Below, one piece after another: positions 1 to 6,799 of a stretch of DNA of 12,798 bases (within the stretch, counting starts at the first letter, position 1; every line of letters starts with the position of its first letter). The DNA comes from an uncultured Holophagaceae bacterium. GTDB lineage: Bacteria > Acidobacteriota > Holophagae > Holophagales > Holophagaceae. Position numbers and translations under genes: made by a program. Under the pieces are notes generated by a model. That model made no database searches, was not told the DNA's origin, and saw only the letters and a program-made list of their open reading frames with translations. The DNA lies in the NCBI GenBank assembly GCA_903876615.1, contig CAIRAS010000248.1, positions 1 to 12,798 of the forward strand. Reading direction: 5' to 3'.

Positions 1-269
1 CCACCGCCGACGGCCAGCCGCCGGGCACGGTCCGGCGGCTGGAGCCCAAGTTCTCCTCGGAGTATCCCGCCAGCCTCACGGCCCACGACATCGGGCTGCG
101 GGACCTGCTCGACAGCTTCTACATGCTGGGCGACGAGGTGCCGCAGGTGGTGCTCTTCGCCGTGTCCATCGAGTGGCCGCAGGACATGCGCTGGGGCCTG
201 AGCCCCGCCGTGGAGGCCGCCCTGCCGACGATCGCAGCGGCCGTCCGCGCGGAGTGCCTCCGGGCCTGA
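1..269 (+). CDS. NiFe-hydrogenase maturation protease (HyaD/HybD/HupD type), 3' part only
   Basis: The frame is open from the window edge (first full codon at base 3) to TGA at 267-269, giving the last 88 residues. This endopeptidase family removes the C-terminal tail of the NiFe-hydrogenase large subunit once the metal centre is loaded. Visible family features are SLTAHDIGLRDLL, whose His corresponds to the third nickel-binding residue of the HybD group (after the Glu and Asp that lie outside the window), a PQVVLFAVSIEW strand, and the late GLSPAVEAALP segment typical of the family's last helix. The N-terminal GxGN motif is off the window, so the hydrogenase group cannot be assigned. It is followed after 41 bases by hypE on the same strand, which supports a hydrogenase maturation operon. 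Confidence 0.85.
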   Translation, partial: TADGQPPGTVRRLEPKFSSEYPASLTAHDIGLRDLLDSFYMLGDEVPQVVLFAVSIEWPQDMRWGLSPAVEAALPTIAAAVRAECLRA

Positions 270-310
270 GCGGCTTTCATGCGAAGCTGGAACACCCACC
301 CGGAAGCCCC

Positions 311-1357
311 ATGACCGCCGATCCCTTCGCCCTCGCCTGTCCCCGGCCCCTGCGCCACGCCACGGTCCAGATGGCCCACGGGGGCGGCGGTCGGCTCATG
401 AAGGAGCTCATCGAGGGGCTCTTCCTGCCCGCCCTGGGGGCGGACCCCGCCGGGCTCCACGACAGTGCGGTGATCGAGGCCGGCGGCGCGCGCCTGGCCT
501 TCACCACCGACGGCTTCGTGGTGCATCCCCGGGTCTTTCCCGGCGGCGACCTGGGCGAGCTGGCGGTCTACGGCACCGTGAACGACCTGGCCATGGCCGG
601 CGCGCAGCCCCTGGCCCTGTCCACGGCCTTCATCCTGGAGGAGGGCTTCCCCTTCGCGGAGCTGGCCCCGCTGGTGGCCTCCATGAAGACCGCGGCGGAC
701 CGCTGCGGCGTGCGGCTCGCCACCGGCGACACCAAGGTGGTGGACCGGGGCAAGGCCGACGGGATCTTCATCACCACTGCGGGCATCGGCCTCATTCCTG
801 CCGGGGTGGACATCCACCCGCGGCGTGTGCAACCCGGGGACGCCATCCTCGTCAGCGGTGACCTGGGTCGCCACGGCATCGCGGTGATGTCCGTGCGGGC
901 GGGCATCCAGTTCGAGACCCCGGTCACCAGCGACTGCGGGCCGGTCCACCAGCTGGCGGCGGCGCTGCTGGCCGCCGGGCTGGACGTCCACTGCCTGCGG
1001 GACCCCACCCGGGGCGGCCTGGCCTCGGTGCTCAACGAGATCGCCGCCTCGGCGGGGTTGGCCATTGAGGCGGAGGAGGCCGCGATTCCTGTGGCGGAGG
1101 ACGTCGCCGCCGCCTGCGAGATCCTGGGCCTGGACCCGCTCTACGTGGCCTGCGAAGGGCGGCTGGTGGCCTTCCTGCCCGAGGCCCAGGCGCAGCGCGC
1201 CCTGGCCGTCCTGCAGGGCACGCCGGGCGGCGCCGGGGCCGCCATCATTGGCCGCACGGTGGCGGGACCCGCAGGACGGGTTGGGCTCCGCACCGCCCTC
1301 GGCACCTCCCGGCTGCTGGACCTCCTCAGCGGGGAACAGCTGCCGAGAATCTGCTAG
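311..1357 (+). CDS. hypE: Hydrogenase maturation factor HypE (carbamoyl dehydratase)
   Basis: 348 residues, the usual HypE length. HypE receives a carbamoyl group from HypF on its C-terminal cysteine and dehydrates it with ATP to a thiocyanate, the source of the cyanide ligands of the NiFe active site. It works with the HypC-HypD complex in the cytoplasm. Visible features are the N-terminal AHGGGGRLM motif (residues 22-30), FTTDGFVVHP and VYGTVNDLAMAGA of the PurM/AIR-synthase-like ATP-binding domain, RDPTRGGLASVLNEIA in the second half, and the diagnostic C-terminus PRIC with the acceptor Cys as last residue. The ATG at 311 was chosen over the in-frame ATG at 173 because family homology begins there and the longer form would run into the protease gene. 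No strong ribosome binding site is seen, so coupling to the upstream gene is possible. Its TAG stop lies in the same CTAG as the stop of the convergent anti-sigma gene. Confidence 0.97.
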   Translation: MTADPFALACPRPLRHATVQMAHGGGGRLMKELIEGLFLPALGADPAGLHDSAVIEAGGARLAFTTDGFVVHPRVFPGGDLGELAVYGTVNDLAMAGAQPLALSTAFILEEGFPFAELAPLVASMKTAADRCGVRLATGDTKVVDRGKADGIFITTAGIGLIPAGVDIHPRRVQPGDAILVSGDLGRHGIAVMSVRAGIQFETPVTSDCGPVHQLAAALLAAGLDVHCLRDPTRGGLASVLNEIAASAGLAIEAEEAAIPVAEDVAAACEILGLDPLYVACEGRLVAFLPEAQAQRALAVLQGTPGGAGAAIIGRTVAGPAGRVGLRTALGTSRLLDLLSGEQLPRIC

Positions 1358-2130
1358 CGGACCACGCCGAACAGCCCGCGCCAGCCCTCGAAGCGGAGGC
1401 CGGACTCCAGGCGGACCAGGGCCCAGCACTCGCCCTGGGGGTCGGCCTCGGGGGCGTGCAGGTACCCGGGGCCATGGGCGATCCAGTCGCCGGGGCCCAG
1501 GTGGGCCGGGCCATCCTGGAGGCCGCCGCACAGCAGCACGGAGACTTCCGCGCCCAGGTGGTCGTGGCGGGGCACGCGGCCACCCCCCTGGAGCCGGGCC
1601 AGGCTCAGGGTGGCGCCACTCGGGGCATCGCTCAGCACCCGGGCGATGCGGCCGTCTCCGATGCGGGACCAGCGCCAGCGGGCCTCCGGGGGCAGGTGGG
1701 GTCGGAGGGCCTCCAGGGGATCCGTCGTGGTCGGCGTCAGGGCCAGCTCGCCGCCCTGGGCTGCCCGGCAGGAGGGACACTGGCCGAGATGGAGCCGGAG
1801 GAGCAGAGAAGTGAAGAGGTCGCTGCTGTCATGGAGGGCGGTCCAGGCCTCGGGTTCCGGGTGGTGCTGCGGGCCCCGGGGCTGGCGCCCTTCGCGCAGC
1901 GCGGCTAGGGCGCTGGCCAGGGCGTGCTCCGCCGGGGCCTCCGCCGCGCCATCCCAGGCCTGCCGGAGCAGGGCGGGGGTGCGCTCAAAGCTTTGGAGGA
2001 AGGTCTGGCAGGGGGGGCAGAGCGCCAAGTGGAGCTTCATGCCCAGCCAGTCCAGGGGCCCCAGGGCGCCCTCCTCGTAGTCGGTCAGGAGGTTGGTGAA
2101 CTGCTCGCAGGTGGGGACGAGGATGGTCAT
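1354..2130 (-). CDS. ChrR-like zinc anti-sigma factor with two zinc-finger modules and a C-terminal cupin
   Basis: 258 residues. Module 1 has C8, H34, C38 and C41 (HLALCPPC), the zinc-binding anti-sigma (ZAS) pattern. Module 2 has H114, C118 and C121 (HLGQCPSC) preceded by H89. The H-x24-H-x3-C-x2-C spacing equals that of the zinc ligands of Rhodobacter ChrR (H6, H31, C35, C38, from memory). The C-terminal cupin (about 150-245) has H189, H191, E195 and H225, the same relative spacing as the ChrR cupin ligands H141, H143, E147, H177. By analogy it holds the ECF sigma factor encoded just upstream and releases it on a redox, singlet-oxygen or peroxide-type signal. Its ATG overlaps the sigma stop in ATGA and has a purine-rich ribosome binding site inside the sigma gene, so the two are translationally coupled. 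The tandem ZAS arrangement is unusual; ChrR itself has one. The real inducer cannot be read from the sequence. Confidence 0.93.
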   Translation of the reverse strand: MTILVPTCEQFTNLLTDYEEGALGPLDWLGMKLHLALCPPCQTFLQSFERTPALLRQAWDGAAEAPAEHALASALAALREGRQPRGPQHHPEPEAWTALHDSSDLFTSLLLRLHLGQCPSCRAAQGGELALTPTTTDPLEALRPHLPPEARWRWSRIGDGRIARVLSDAPSGATLSLARLQGGGRVPRHDHLGAEVSVLLCGGLQDGPAHLGPGDWIAHGPGYLHAPEADPQGECWALVRLESGLRFEGWRGLFGVVR

Positions 2131-2750
2131 TTCCCCTCCGGGGTCGGGGCGAACTCGGGCAGCAGGGCGCGCAGGGCCAGCCGGGCCCGGTGGACGCGCT
2201 GGCGCACCAGCTCGCGGGTGAGGCCGAGATGTTGGGCGATCTCTTCGGTGTTCCAGCCCTCAAGGTCGCGCAGCACGAAGACCGCGCGCTGGTCGTCGGA
2301 GAGGCGGTCCAGGCCCTGGCGCACCTTGGCCTTGAGCTCGTCCTGCTCAACATTCATCAAGGCCTCCGCGTCCTCACTCCAATCGATCAGGGTGTCCACG
2401 TTCATGTGATGCCCGTCGTCACCGAAACGTGGCATCAGATCCTCGATGGCATCCTCCCGGCGCCGGACCCGCTTCCGGCGGGCCATGAGGGCCTGGTTCA
2501 CGCAGATCCGATAGGCCCAGGTGCTGAACTTGCTGGCGCCCTGGAAGCCTGGCAGCTCCCGATGCAGGGTGAGCAGGGCGTCCTGGAGGGCGTCCTGGCT
2601 CTCGGCTTCGTTGCCCAGGATCCGGTCGATGACCCGGAAAAGCATGCCCAGGTGGGGGCGCACCAGGGCTTCAAAGGCCTCGGGATCCCCCTGGGCGGCA
2701 GCCCGAACCAGGGCGGCCTCGGGGCGGACGGGCAGGCCGGGCTCAGACAT
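2127..2750 (-). CDS. ECF (extracytoplasmic function) RNA polymerase sigma factor, RpoE-like
   Basis: 207 residues, normal for a two-domain sigma-70 group IV factor. Region 2 spans about residues 24-95 (DPEAFEALVRPHLGMLFRV; ESQDALQDALLTLHRELPGF; FSTWAYRICVNQALMARRKR). Region 4 spans about 143-196 with the helix-turn-helix in EEIAQHLGLTRELVRQRVHRAR. The linker (98-142) is long and acidic. It should direct RNA polymerase to a stress regulon when released by the ChrR-like anti-sigma factor encoded immediately downstream with a 4-base ATGA overlap. The first 8 bases overlap the 3' end of the histidine kinase gene, so all three genes are probably one transcript. No strong Shine-Dalgarno lies before the ATG, in keeping with translation coupled to the kinase. 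I did not find a convincing ECF promoter upstream of the operon, so autoregulation is not shown. Confidence 0.95.
   Translation of the reverse strand: MSEPGLPVRPEAALVRAAAQGDPEAFEALVRPHLGMLFRVIDRILGNEAESQDALQDALLTLHRELPGFQGASKFSTWAYRICVNQALMARRKRVRRREDAIEDLMPRFGDDGHHMNVDTLIDWSEDAEALMNVEQDELKAKVRQGLDRLSDDQRAVFVLRDLEGWNTEEIAQHLGLTRELVRQRVHRARLALRALLPEFAPTPEGK
2133..2139 (-). promoter_or_regulatory. Ribosome binding site of the anti-sigma gene, inside the sigma gene
   Basis: On the minus strand GGAGGGG ends two bases before the anti-sigma ATG (GGAGG core four bases away). It lies within the last codons of the sigma factor gene. With the ATGA stop/start overlap it supports translational coupling and near-equal production of sigma and anti-sigma. 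Confidence 0.6.
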
Positions 2751-3966
2751 CTTCAGGCCTGGGGATGCGAGGCAGGCGCACGGTGAAGGCGGCGCCCAGG
2801 CCAGGCCCCCGGCTGAAGGCCTGCACCTTCCCCCCGTGGCGGGCGGCGATCTCCTTCACCAGGAAGAGGCCCAGGCCCGTACCGGCCACCTGGCGGGTCA
2901 TCTCGTCGCCCACCCGGAAGAACCGGTGGAACACCCTGGGTAGATCCTTGGGGGCGAGACCGTGGCCCAGGTCGCTGACCACGAGCAGCACCTCGTCGCC
3001 GTCCCCGTCCAGGGTGACCGTGGTCTCCCGGGGCTCCGCCGCGTACTTGTAGGCGTTCGACAGCAGATTCTCGATCACGGTGCCCAGGGCCTTGAGGTCT
3101 GCATCCACCCAGAGGGGCTCCGAGGTGAACTCCAGCCTGAGCCCAAGTTCGCCCGCGCCCAGCCGCTGGTCCATGGCTTCGCAGACGGTCCGGAGCCAGG
3201 GCCCCAGCTCCAGGGGCACCAGGTGCAGCACCAGGCTGCCGGATTCCGCCCGGGCCACGTCCAGCAGGTTGCCCACAAGCTCGTTGAGCCGCTCCAGGTC
3301 CTTTTCCATGAGGGTCCGGATGCGGGTCCGCTGCTCCTCCGGCAGGGTGCGGGTGAACAGGGTCTCGGTCCAGACGCGCAGGGAGGCGATGGGGGTCTTG
3401 AGCTCATGGGTGACGGCGGAGGTGAAGTTGCGCTGTCGCAGCCGCAGGTCCAGCTCCTCGGACAGCTTTCGGTAGAGCATCATCAGGCCTGAGATCACCA
3501 CGATCACCATGAAGGCGCCTTCGGTGGTGGCCCGGAAGACGGAATGCCAGCGCTGGTTGCGCAGCTCGGCCAAGGGCTCCGGCCGCAGGGACAGGAAGGC
3601 TGCGCCGTCCAGGAGAGCGAGGTCGTCGGGGGAGAGTGGCGAGGGCACCACCGCCACATGGGGGTAGCTCCGCTGGATGGCCTGCCGGCGCGCCTCAAGG
3701 CTGGGCAGGGCCGGGAGCTGGCCCTCCACGGCACCGATCCGGGAAGAACGGTCCGGCCGGGCATGGATGGCGTTCAGGATGCTGAGGCTGTCCAGCTGCC
3801 AGGCCTCGGCGCGGCTGGCTTGCAGGGCATGGGAGCGGGCCTCCAGCAGGCGCCTGGACTCCCGGATCTGGACACTGATCCACCAGCCCACCTGGACGCA
3901 GAGCACCAGCGAGACGGCCAGGAATATGATCCGTTGGAGGGAGAAGGTAGGGGCGCGGTTCGCCAT
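2743..3966 (-). CDS. Membrane-bound sensor histidine kinase, first gene of the sigma/anti-sigma operon
   Basis: 407 residues. A membrane helix at about 11-33 (IIFLAVSLVLCVQVGWW), an extracytoplasmic sensor of about 115 residues with no domain I recognise, and a second helix at about 150-165 (AFMVIVVISGLMMLY) form a classic periplasmic sensor. The HisKA domain has H187 in FTSAVTHELKTPIASLR. The ATPase domain has the N box (VIENLLSNAYKY, N300/N304), the G1 box SDLGHGL and the G2 box AGTGLGLFLVKE, so it looks catalytically intact. No response regulator gene lies beside it. Instead its stop codon overlaps the start of the ECF sigma gene by 8 bases. The start at 3966 was chosen because the much longer open frame upstream (to 6762) is only the antisense of other genes. 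The signal and the phosphoacceptor partner are unknown. Confidence 0.93.
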   Translation of the reverse strand: MANRAPTFSLQRIIFLAVSLVLCVQVGWWISVQIRESRRLLEARSHALQASRAEAWQLDSLSILNAIHARPDRSSRIGAVEGQLPALPSLEARRQAIQRSYPHVAVVPSPLSPDDLALLDGAAFLSLRPEPLAELRNQRWHSVFRATTEGAFMVIVVISGLMMLYRKLSEELDLRLRQRNFTSAVTHELKTPIASLRVWTETLFTRTLPEEQRTRIRTLMEKDLERLNELVGNLLDVARAESGSLVLHLVPLELGPWLRTVCEAMDQRLGAGELGLRLEFTSEPLWVDADLKALGTVIENLLSNAYKYAAEPRETTVTLDGDGDEVLLVVSDLGHGLAPKDLPRVFHRFFRVGDEMTRQVAGTGLGLFLVKEIAARHGGKVQAFSRGPGLGAAFTVRLPRIPRPEDV

Positions 3967-4032
3967 GTACCCATCTTGGACGAATTCTGCACCCCTTGGC
4001 AGCACTGCTGTGGGAGGCCATGCTGGGAGACC
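3967..4032. promoter_or_regulatory. Divergent promoter region between two histidine kinase genes
   Basis: Only 66 bases separate two divergent kinase genes, so both promoters and any operator must share this stretch or reach into coding sequence. It holds a perfect 5-base palindrome around one base, CAGCACTGCTG (4000-4010), and a good ribosome binding site, GGGAGA (4025-4030), for the rightward gene. A TTGGCA at 3996-4001 followed 17 bases later by CATGCT is at best a weak sigma-70 match. No promoter is assigned with confidence. Confidence 0.4.
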
Positions 4033-5475
4033 ATGTCCAGCTCGAACGATTCTTCGGGTCCAAAACCGATTCCGCCCCCCGCTAAGACCAGTTCGGGTCC
4101 CCGGCAGCTGCCCAGCGTGCCGACGGCGCGGCCTCAGGGCGCCGAGATGCTGGCGGAGCTGATGCAGACCCAGCGGCAGCTGACCCAGGCCATGCATGAG
4201 TCCCGGGAACTGCGGGCCAAGCTGGGGCGCCGCTCCCACCAGATGCAGGTGCTCCAGCACGTGTCCGAGATCCTCGCCGCCACGTCCAAGGGCGGGCAGG
4301 TGGTCAGTGTGGTGCTGGACGTGCTGGCCCAGGAGTTCCACTGCCGACGCGCGGTGGTCTGGACTCTGGAGGATGGTGGGGCCGGCTACGTCCCCAAGGA
4401 GGGCACGGGCCTGGGGAAGGCCCAGTGGTCGGCCATGCAGCTGCCGGCCCCGAACCCGTTTCCCGGGACGCCGCTGGTGCTGTTCCAGAGCCAGTGGCTC
4501 GATGCCCCCTGCGACAACGGCATCCTGGATGACCTCCGCAGCGGCGACGGGTCGCTCCTCTACTTCATCCCCTTCGAGCACCAGCTGCTCCTGCTGGGGT
4601 TCGCCATCCTGGCCATGCCCGCGGACCGGCGCTTCGAGGAGGAGGACCTCGACTCCATCACCATCCTCCAGCGGCAGGCGGCCATCTCGCTCTACAACGC
4701 CTGGCTGTTCCGGGACCTGTCCGAGCAGCGCGACGCGCTCCAGCGCCAGGCCATGGAGCTGGAGCGCGTCAACGACGCCCTGCGCGAGGCGGACCAACTC
4801 AAGAGCGAGTTCCTGGCCCTGACGAGCCACGAGCTGCGCACCCCGCTGACGGGCATCCTTGGCTTTACCCGCCTCGTCATGGATGGCCTCTACGACGATG
4901 CCGACGAGATGCACTCGATGCTGCAGGACAGCTACATCTCGGGCCAGCACCTCCTGGGCCTGCTGAATGACATCCTGGACCTGGCCAAGATCGAGTCCGG
5001 CAAGCTGGAGACCCATCCCGAGCCCTTCAGCCTCGCGGTGCTGCTGGATGAGGTCCGGCCCATCGCGGAGGCCTATCCCCGCAAGGCGGGGGTGGAGCTG
5101 GTCTGGCCGGATCTCAGCAATATCCCCGAGGTCATCGTGGATCCAAACCGGCTCAAGCAGGTGCTGCTCAACCTGCTCTCCAACGCCCTCAAGTTCACCA
5201 AGGAAGGCACCGTGTCCATCCAGGTGGAGCGGCACCCCGGCATCGTCACCCTCTTCGTGGTGGATACGGGCATCGGGGTCAGCCTCGAGTCCCAGGCCCG
5301 GCTCTTCCAGAAGTTCGCCCAGGCCGAGGGGGGCCACAGCCGCGAGTACGGCGGCACGGGCCTGGGCCTGGTGATCTGCAAGCACCTCATGGAGATGATG
5401 GGCGGCACCATCACCCTGAGCAGCGAGGGCCTCGGCCACGGCAGCAGCTTGAGCATCACGATGCAGATTGCCTGA
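4033..5475 (+). CDS. Soluble sensor histidine kinase with N-terminal coiled coil and GAF-like domain
   Basis: 480 residues with no membrane helix, so probably cytoplasmic. A Pro/Ser-rich start (1-35) is followed by a predicted coiled coil (about 36-75), a GAF-like sensor region (about 75-225, including VVSVVLDVLAQEFHCRRAVV), a linker coiled coil, then HisKA with H266 in LTSHELRTPLTGILGF. The ATPase domain shows VDPNRLKQVLLNLLSNALKF (N box), VVDTGIGV (G1) and YGGTGLGLVICKHLMEMM (G2). It belongs to the large hybrid-type kinase group by its HisKA/HATPase sequence but has no receiver domain of its own. The ATG at 4033 has GGGAGA two bases upstream, and homology to kinases starts well downstream, so earlier in-frame starts are unlikely. 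A 10-base-pair hairpin lies at its stop codon, then an aminotransferase gene. Ligand and partner are unknown. Confidence 0.93.
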   Translation: MSSSNDSSGPKPIPPPAKTSSGPRQLPSVPTARPQGAEMLAELMQTQRQLTQAMHESRELRAKLGRRSHQMQVLQHVSEILAATSKGGQVVSVVLDVLAQEFHCRRAVVWTLEDGGAGYVPKEGTGLGKAQWSAMQLPAPNPFPGTPLVLFQSQWLDAPCDNGILDDLRSGDGSLLYFIPFEHQLLLLGFAILAMPADRRFEEEDLDSITILQRQAAISLYNAWLFRDLSEQRDALQRQAMELERVNDALREADQLKSEFLALTSHELRTPLTGILGFTRLVMDGLYDDADEMHSMLQDSYISGQHLLGLLNDILDLAKIESGKLETHPEPFSLAVLLDEVRPIAEAYPRKAGVELVWPDLSNIPEVIVDPNRLKQVLLNLLSNALKFTKEGTVSIQVERHPGIVTLFVVDTGIGVSLESQARLFQKFAQAEGGHSREYGGTGLGLVICKHLMEMMGGTITLSSEGLGHGSSLSITMQIA

Positions 5476-5497
5476 TCGCGGAGCGATGCTCCGCGAT
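5475..5497 (+). terminator. Perfect 10-base-pair hairpin between the GAF kinase and aminotransferase genes
   Basis: Arms ATCGCGGAGC (5475-5484) and GCTCCGCGAT (5488-5497) pair perfectly around GAT, starting at the last base of the kinase stop codon. There is no T tract after it, so it is not a standard intrinsic terminator. It could be a weak or Rho-assisted terminator, an mRNA-stabilising stem, or a bidirectional operator. It sits 32 bases before the chosen aminotransferase start. Confidence 0.45.
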
Positions 5498-5529
5498 ATG
5501 GAACAATGGACTGCCCGCCTGGAGTCCGT

Positions 5530-6744
5530 GTGTCCTATTCCCGCCGCCCCGAGTTCCTGCCCTTCACCCGCCCCATGGTGGGGGAGGAGGAGATCGCCGA
5601 GATCATCGACACGATCCATAGCGGGTGGATCACCACGGGGCCGAAGTCGGCAAAGTTCGAGGAGGCGCTGCAGGTTTACAACGGCGTGCCCCACTGCCTG
5701 GCCATGAACAGCGCCACCACGGCCCAGGAGATCACCATGCAGGTCCTCGGGCTGCAGCCCGGCGACGAGGTCATCACCACCTCGCTGACTTGGGTGAGCA
5801 CCCTCAGCACCATCGTCCTCCAGGGGGGCGTGCCGGTGCTGGTGGACATCGACCCCGTGACCCTGAACCTCGACCCTTTGAAACTGGAGGCGGCCATCAC
5901 GCCTCGCACCGTGGGCATCATCCCCGTGCACCTCACGGGCCTGCCCTGTCCCATGGCGACCATCTGGACCATCGCCGAGCAGCACGGCCTCTGGGTGGTG
6001 GAGGACGCGGCCCAGGCCATGGGCGCGCACTACCAGGGGACGAAGATCGGCGGCAATCCCCGCTCGGTCATGAGCGTCTACAGCTTCCACCCCAACAAGA
6101 ACATGACCACCGGGGAAGGGGGTGCCATCGCCTTCTTCAACGACGACTACGAGAGCCGCATCAAGCGCCTGCGGTTCCACGGCATCGACCGGGACGCCTG
6201 GAAGCGCTTCGCCAAGGAGGGCAGCCCGCACACCGAGGTCTTCGAGCCCGGGCGCAAGGCCAACTTCATGGACCTGCAGGCGGCCATGGGCCTCCACCAG
6301 ATCCAGAAGCTGGACGGCTTCAATGCCCGGCGCGGCGTGCTCTTCCACCGCTACCTGGACCTGCTGGGGGACCTCGAAGAGCTGCTCCTGCCCTGGCCGG
6401 GAGACGCCGACCACGGGCACTGCTTCCACCTCTTCGTGCTGCGCATCCACCCCGAGCAGCTGGGCCTGGACCGGGACGCCTTCGTGGCGGCCCTCAAGGA
6501 GGAGAACATCGGCACCGGCATCCACTACCGGCCGGCCCACGTGCACCCCTGGTACCGCGACTTCTATGCGGCCCATCCCCAGCACCTGCCCAAGGATGGT
6601 CTGCCCCACAGTGAGTGGAGCGGGGAGCGCCTGCTCAGCCTGCCGCTCTGGCCGGGACTGACCGAGGCGGACCAGGATCAGGTGGTGGCGGCCATCCGGC
6701 AGGTCATCGCCCGAGCCAGGGGCGAGAATCGCCCCAAGATCTGA
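5530..6744 (+). CDS. DegT/DnrJ/EryC1/StrS family PLP-dependent aminotransferase (nucleotide-sugar type)
   Basis: 404 residues from the GTG at 5530, which has GGAG five bases upstream; the ATG at 5506 (412 residues) is the alternative, but its extra eight residues do not look like family sequence. The fold-type I aminotransferase has the N-terminal FTRPMVGEEEIAEI, substrate/PLP segment MNSATTAQEI, VVEDAAQAMGAHY (Asp to the PLP ring nitrogen), and YSFHPNKNMTTGEGGA with the Schiff-base Lys at residue 190. The late GTGIHYRPAHVHPWY is typical of ArnB/PseC/perosamine-synthase-like enzymes that aminate 4-keto nucleotide sugars with glutamate. No other sugar, lipopolysaccharide or glycosylation gene is in the window, so the product sugar cannot be named. 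It lies between two kinase genes on the same strand with gaps of about 55 bases. Confidence 0.93.
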   Translation: MSYSRRPEFLPFTRPMVGEEEIAEIIDTIHSGWITTGPKSAKFEEALQVYNGVPHCLAMNSATTAQEITMQVLGLQPGDEVITTSLTWVSTLSTIVLQGGVPVLVDIDPVTLNLDPLKLEAAITPRTVGIIPVHLTGLPCPMATIWTIAEQHGLWVVEDAAQAMGAHYQGTKIGGNPRSVMSVYSFHPNKNMTTGEGGAIAFFNDDYESRIKRLRFHGIDRDAWKRFAKEGSPHTEVFEPGRKANFMDLQAAMGLHQIQKLDGFNARRGVLFHRYLDLLGDLEELLLPWPGDADHGHCFHLFVLRIHPEQLGLDRDAFVAALKEENIGTGIHYRPAHVHPWYRDFYAAHPQHLPKDGLPHSEWSGERLLSLPLWPGLTEADQDQVVAAIRQVIARARGENRPKI

Positions 6745-6745
6745 G

Positions 6746-6761
6746 TGGAATTTACTTAGCA
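6746..6761 (+). promoter_or_regulatory. Possible sigma-54-like promoter before the hybrid kinase gene
   Basis: TGGAATTTACTTAGCA keeps the GG-N10-GC spacing of -24/-12 promoters, with one mismatch in each core element (TGGAA for TGGCA, TAGCA for TTGCA). It lies in an AT-richer gap just after the aminotransferase stop and would give a start near 6772, 28 bases before the kinase start. This is one pattern match, and no activator site is seen. Confidence 0.25.
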
Positions 6762-6786
6762 CGCCTCGGCTGCCGATAGGGTCTCA

Positions 6787-6794
6787 AGGGAAGG
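6787..6794 (+). promoter_or_regulatory. Ribosome binding site that selects the TTG start of the hybrid kinase
   Basis: AGGGAAGG ends five bases before TTG at 6800-6802. A second in-frame TTG follows at 6803. There is no in-frame ATG nearby upstream, and the membrane helix begins at once, so a TTG start is favoured. Confidence 0.55.
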
Positions 6795-6799
6795 CTCCC

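Noticed and set aside
173..310. In-frame upstream extension of hypE from the ATG at 173
   Set aside because: It overlaps the hydrogenase protease gene in another frame and adds 46 residues with no HypE homology.
119..1780. A 553-codon open frame on the minus strand over hypE
   Set aside because: It is antisense to hypE and out of frame with the anti-sigma gene, and is Pro/Gly/Arg-rich with no recognisable domain.
3990..4012. Sigma-54 promoter at TTGGCAGCACTGCTG
   Set aside because: The GG and GC are only 7 bases apart; 10 are needed.
2743..6762. A 1339-codon open frame on the minus strand
   Set aside because: Only its last 407 codons are the histidine kinase. The rest is antisense to the GAF kinase and aminotransferase, with low-complexity His/Gln/Gly/Val composition typical of GC-rich antisense frames and no domain match.
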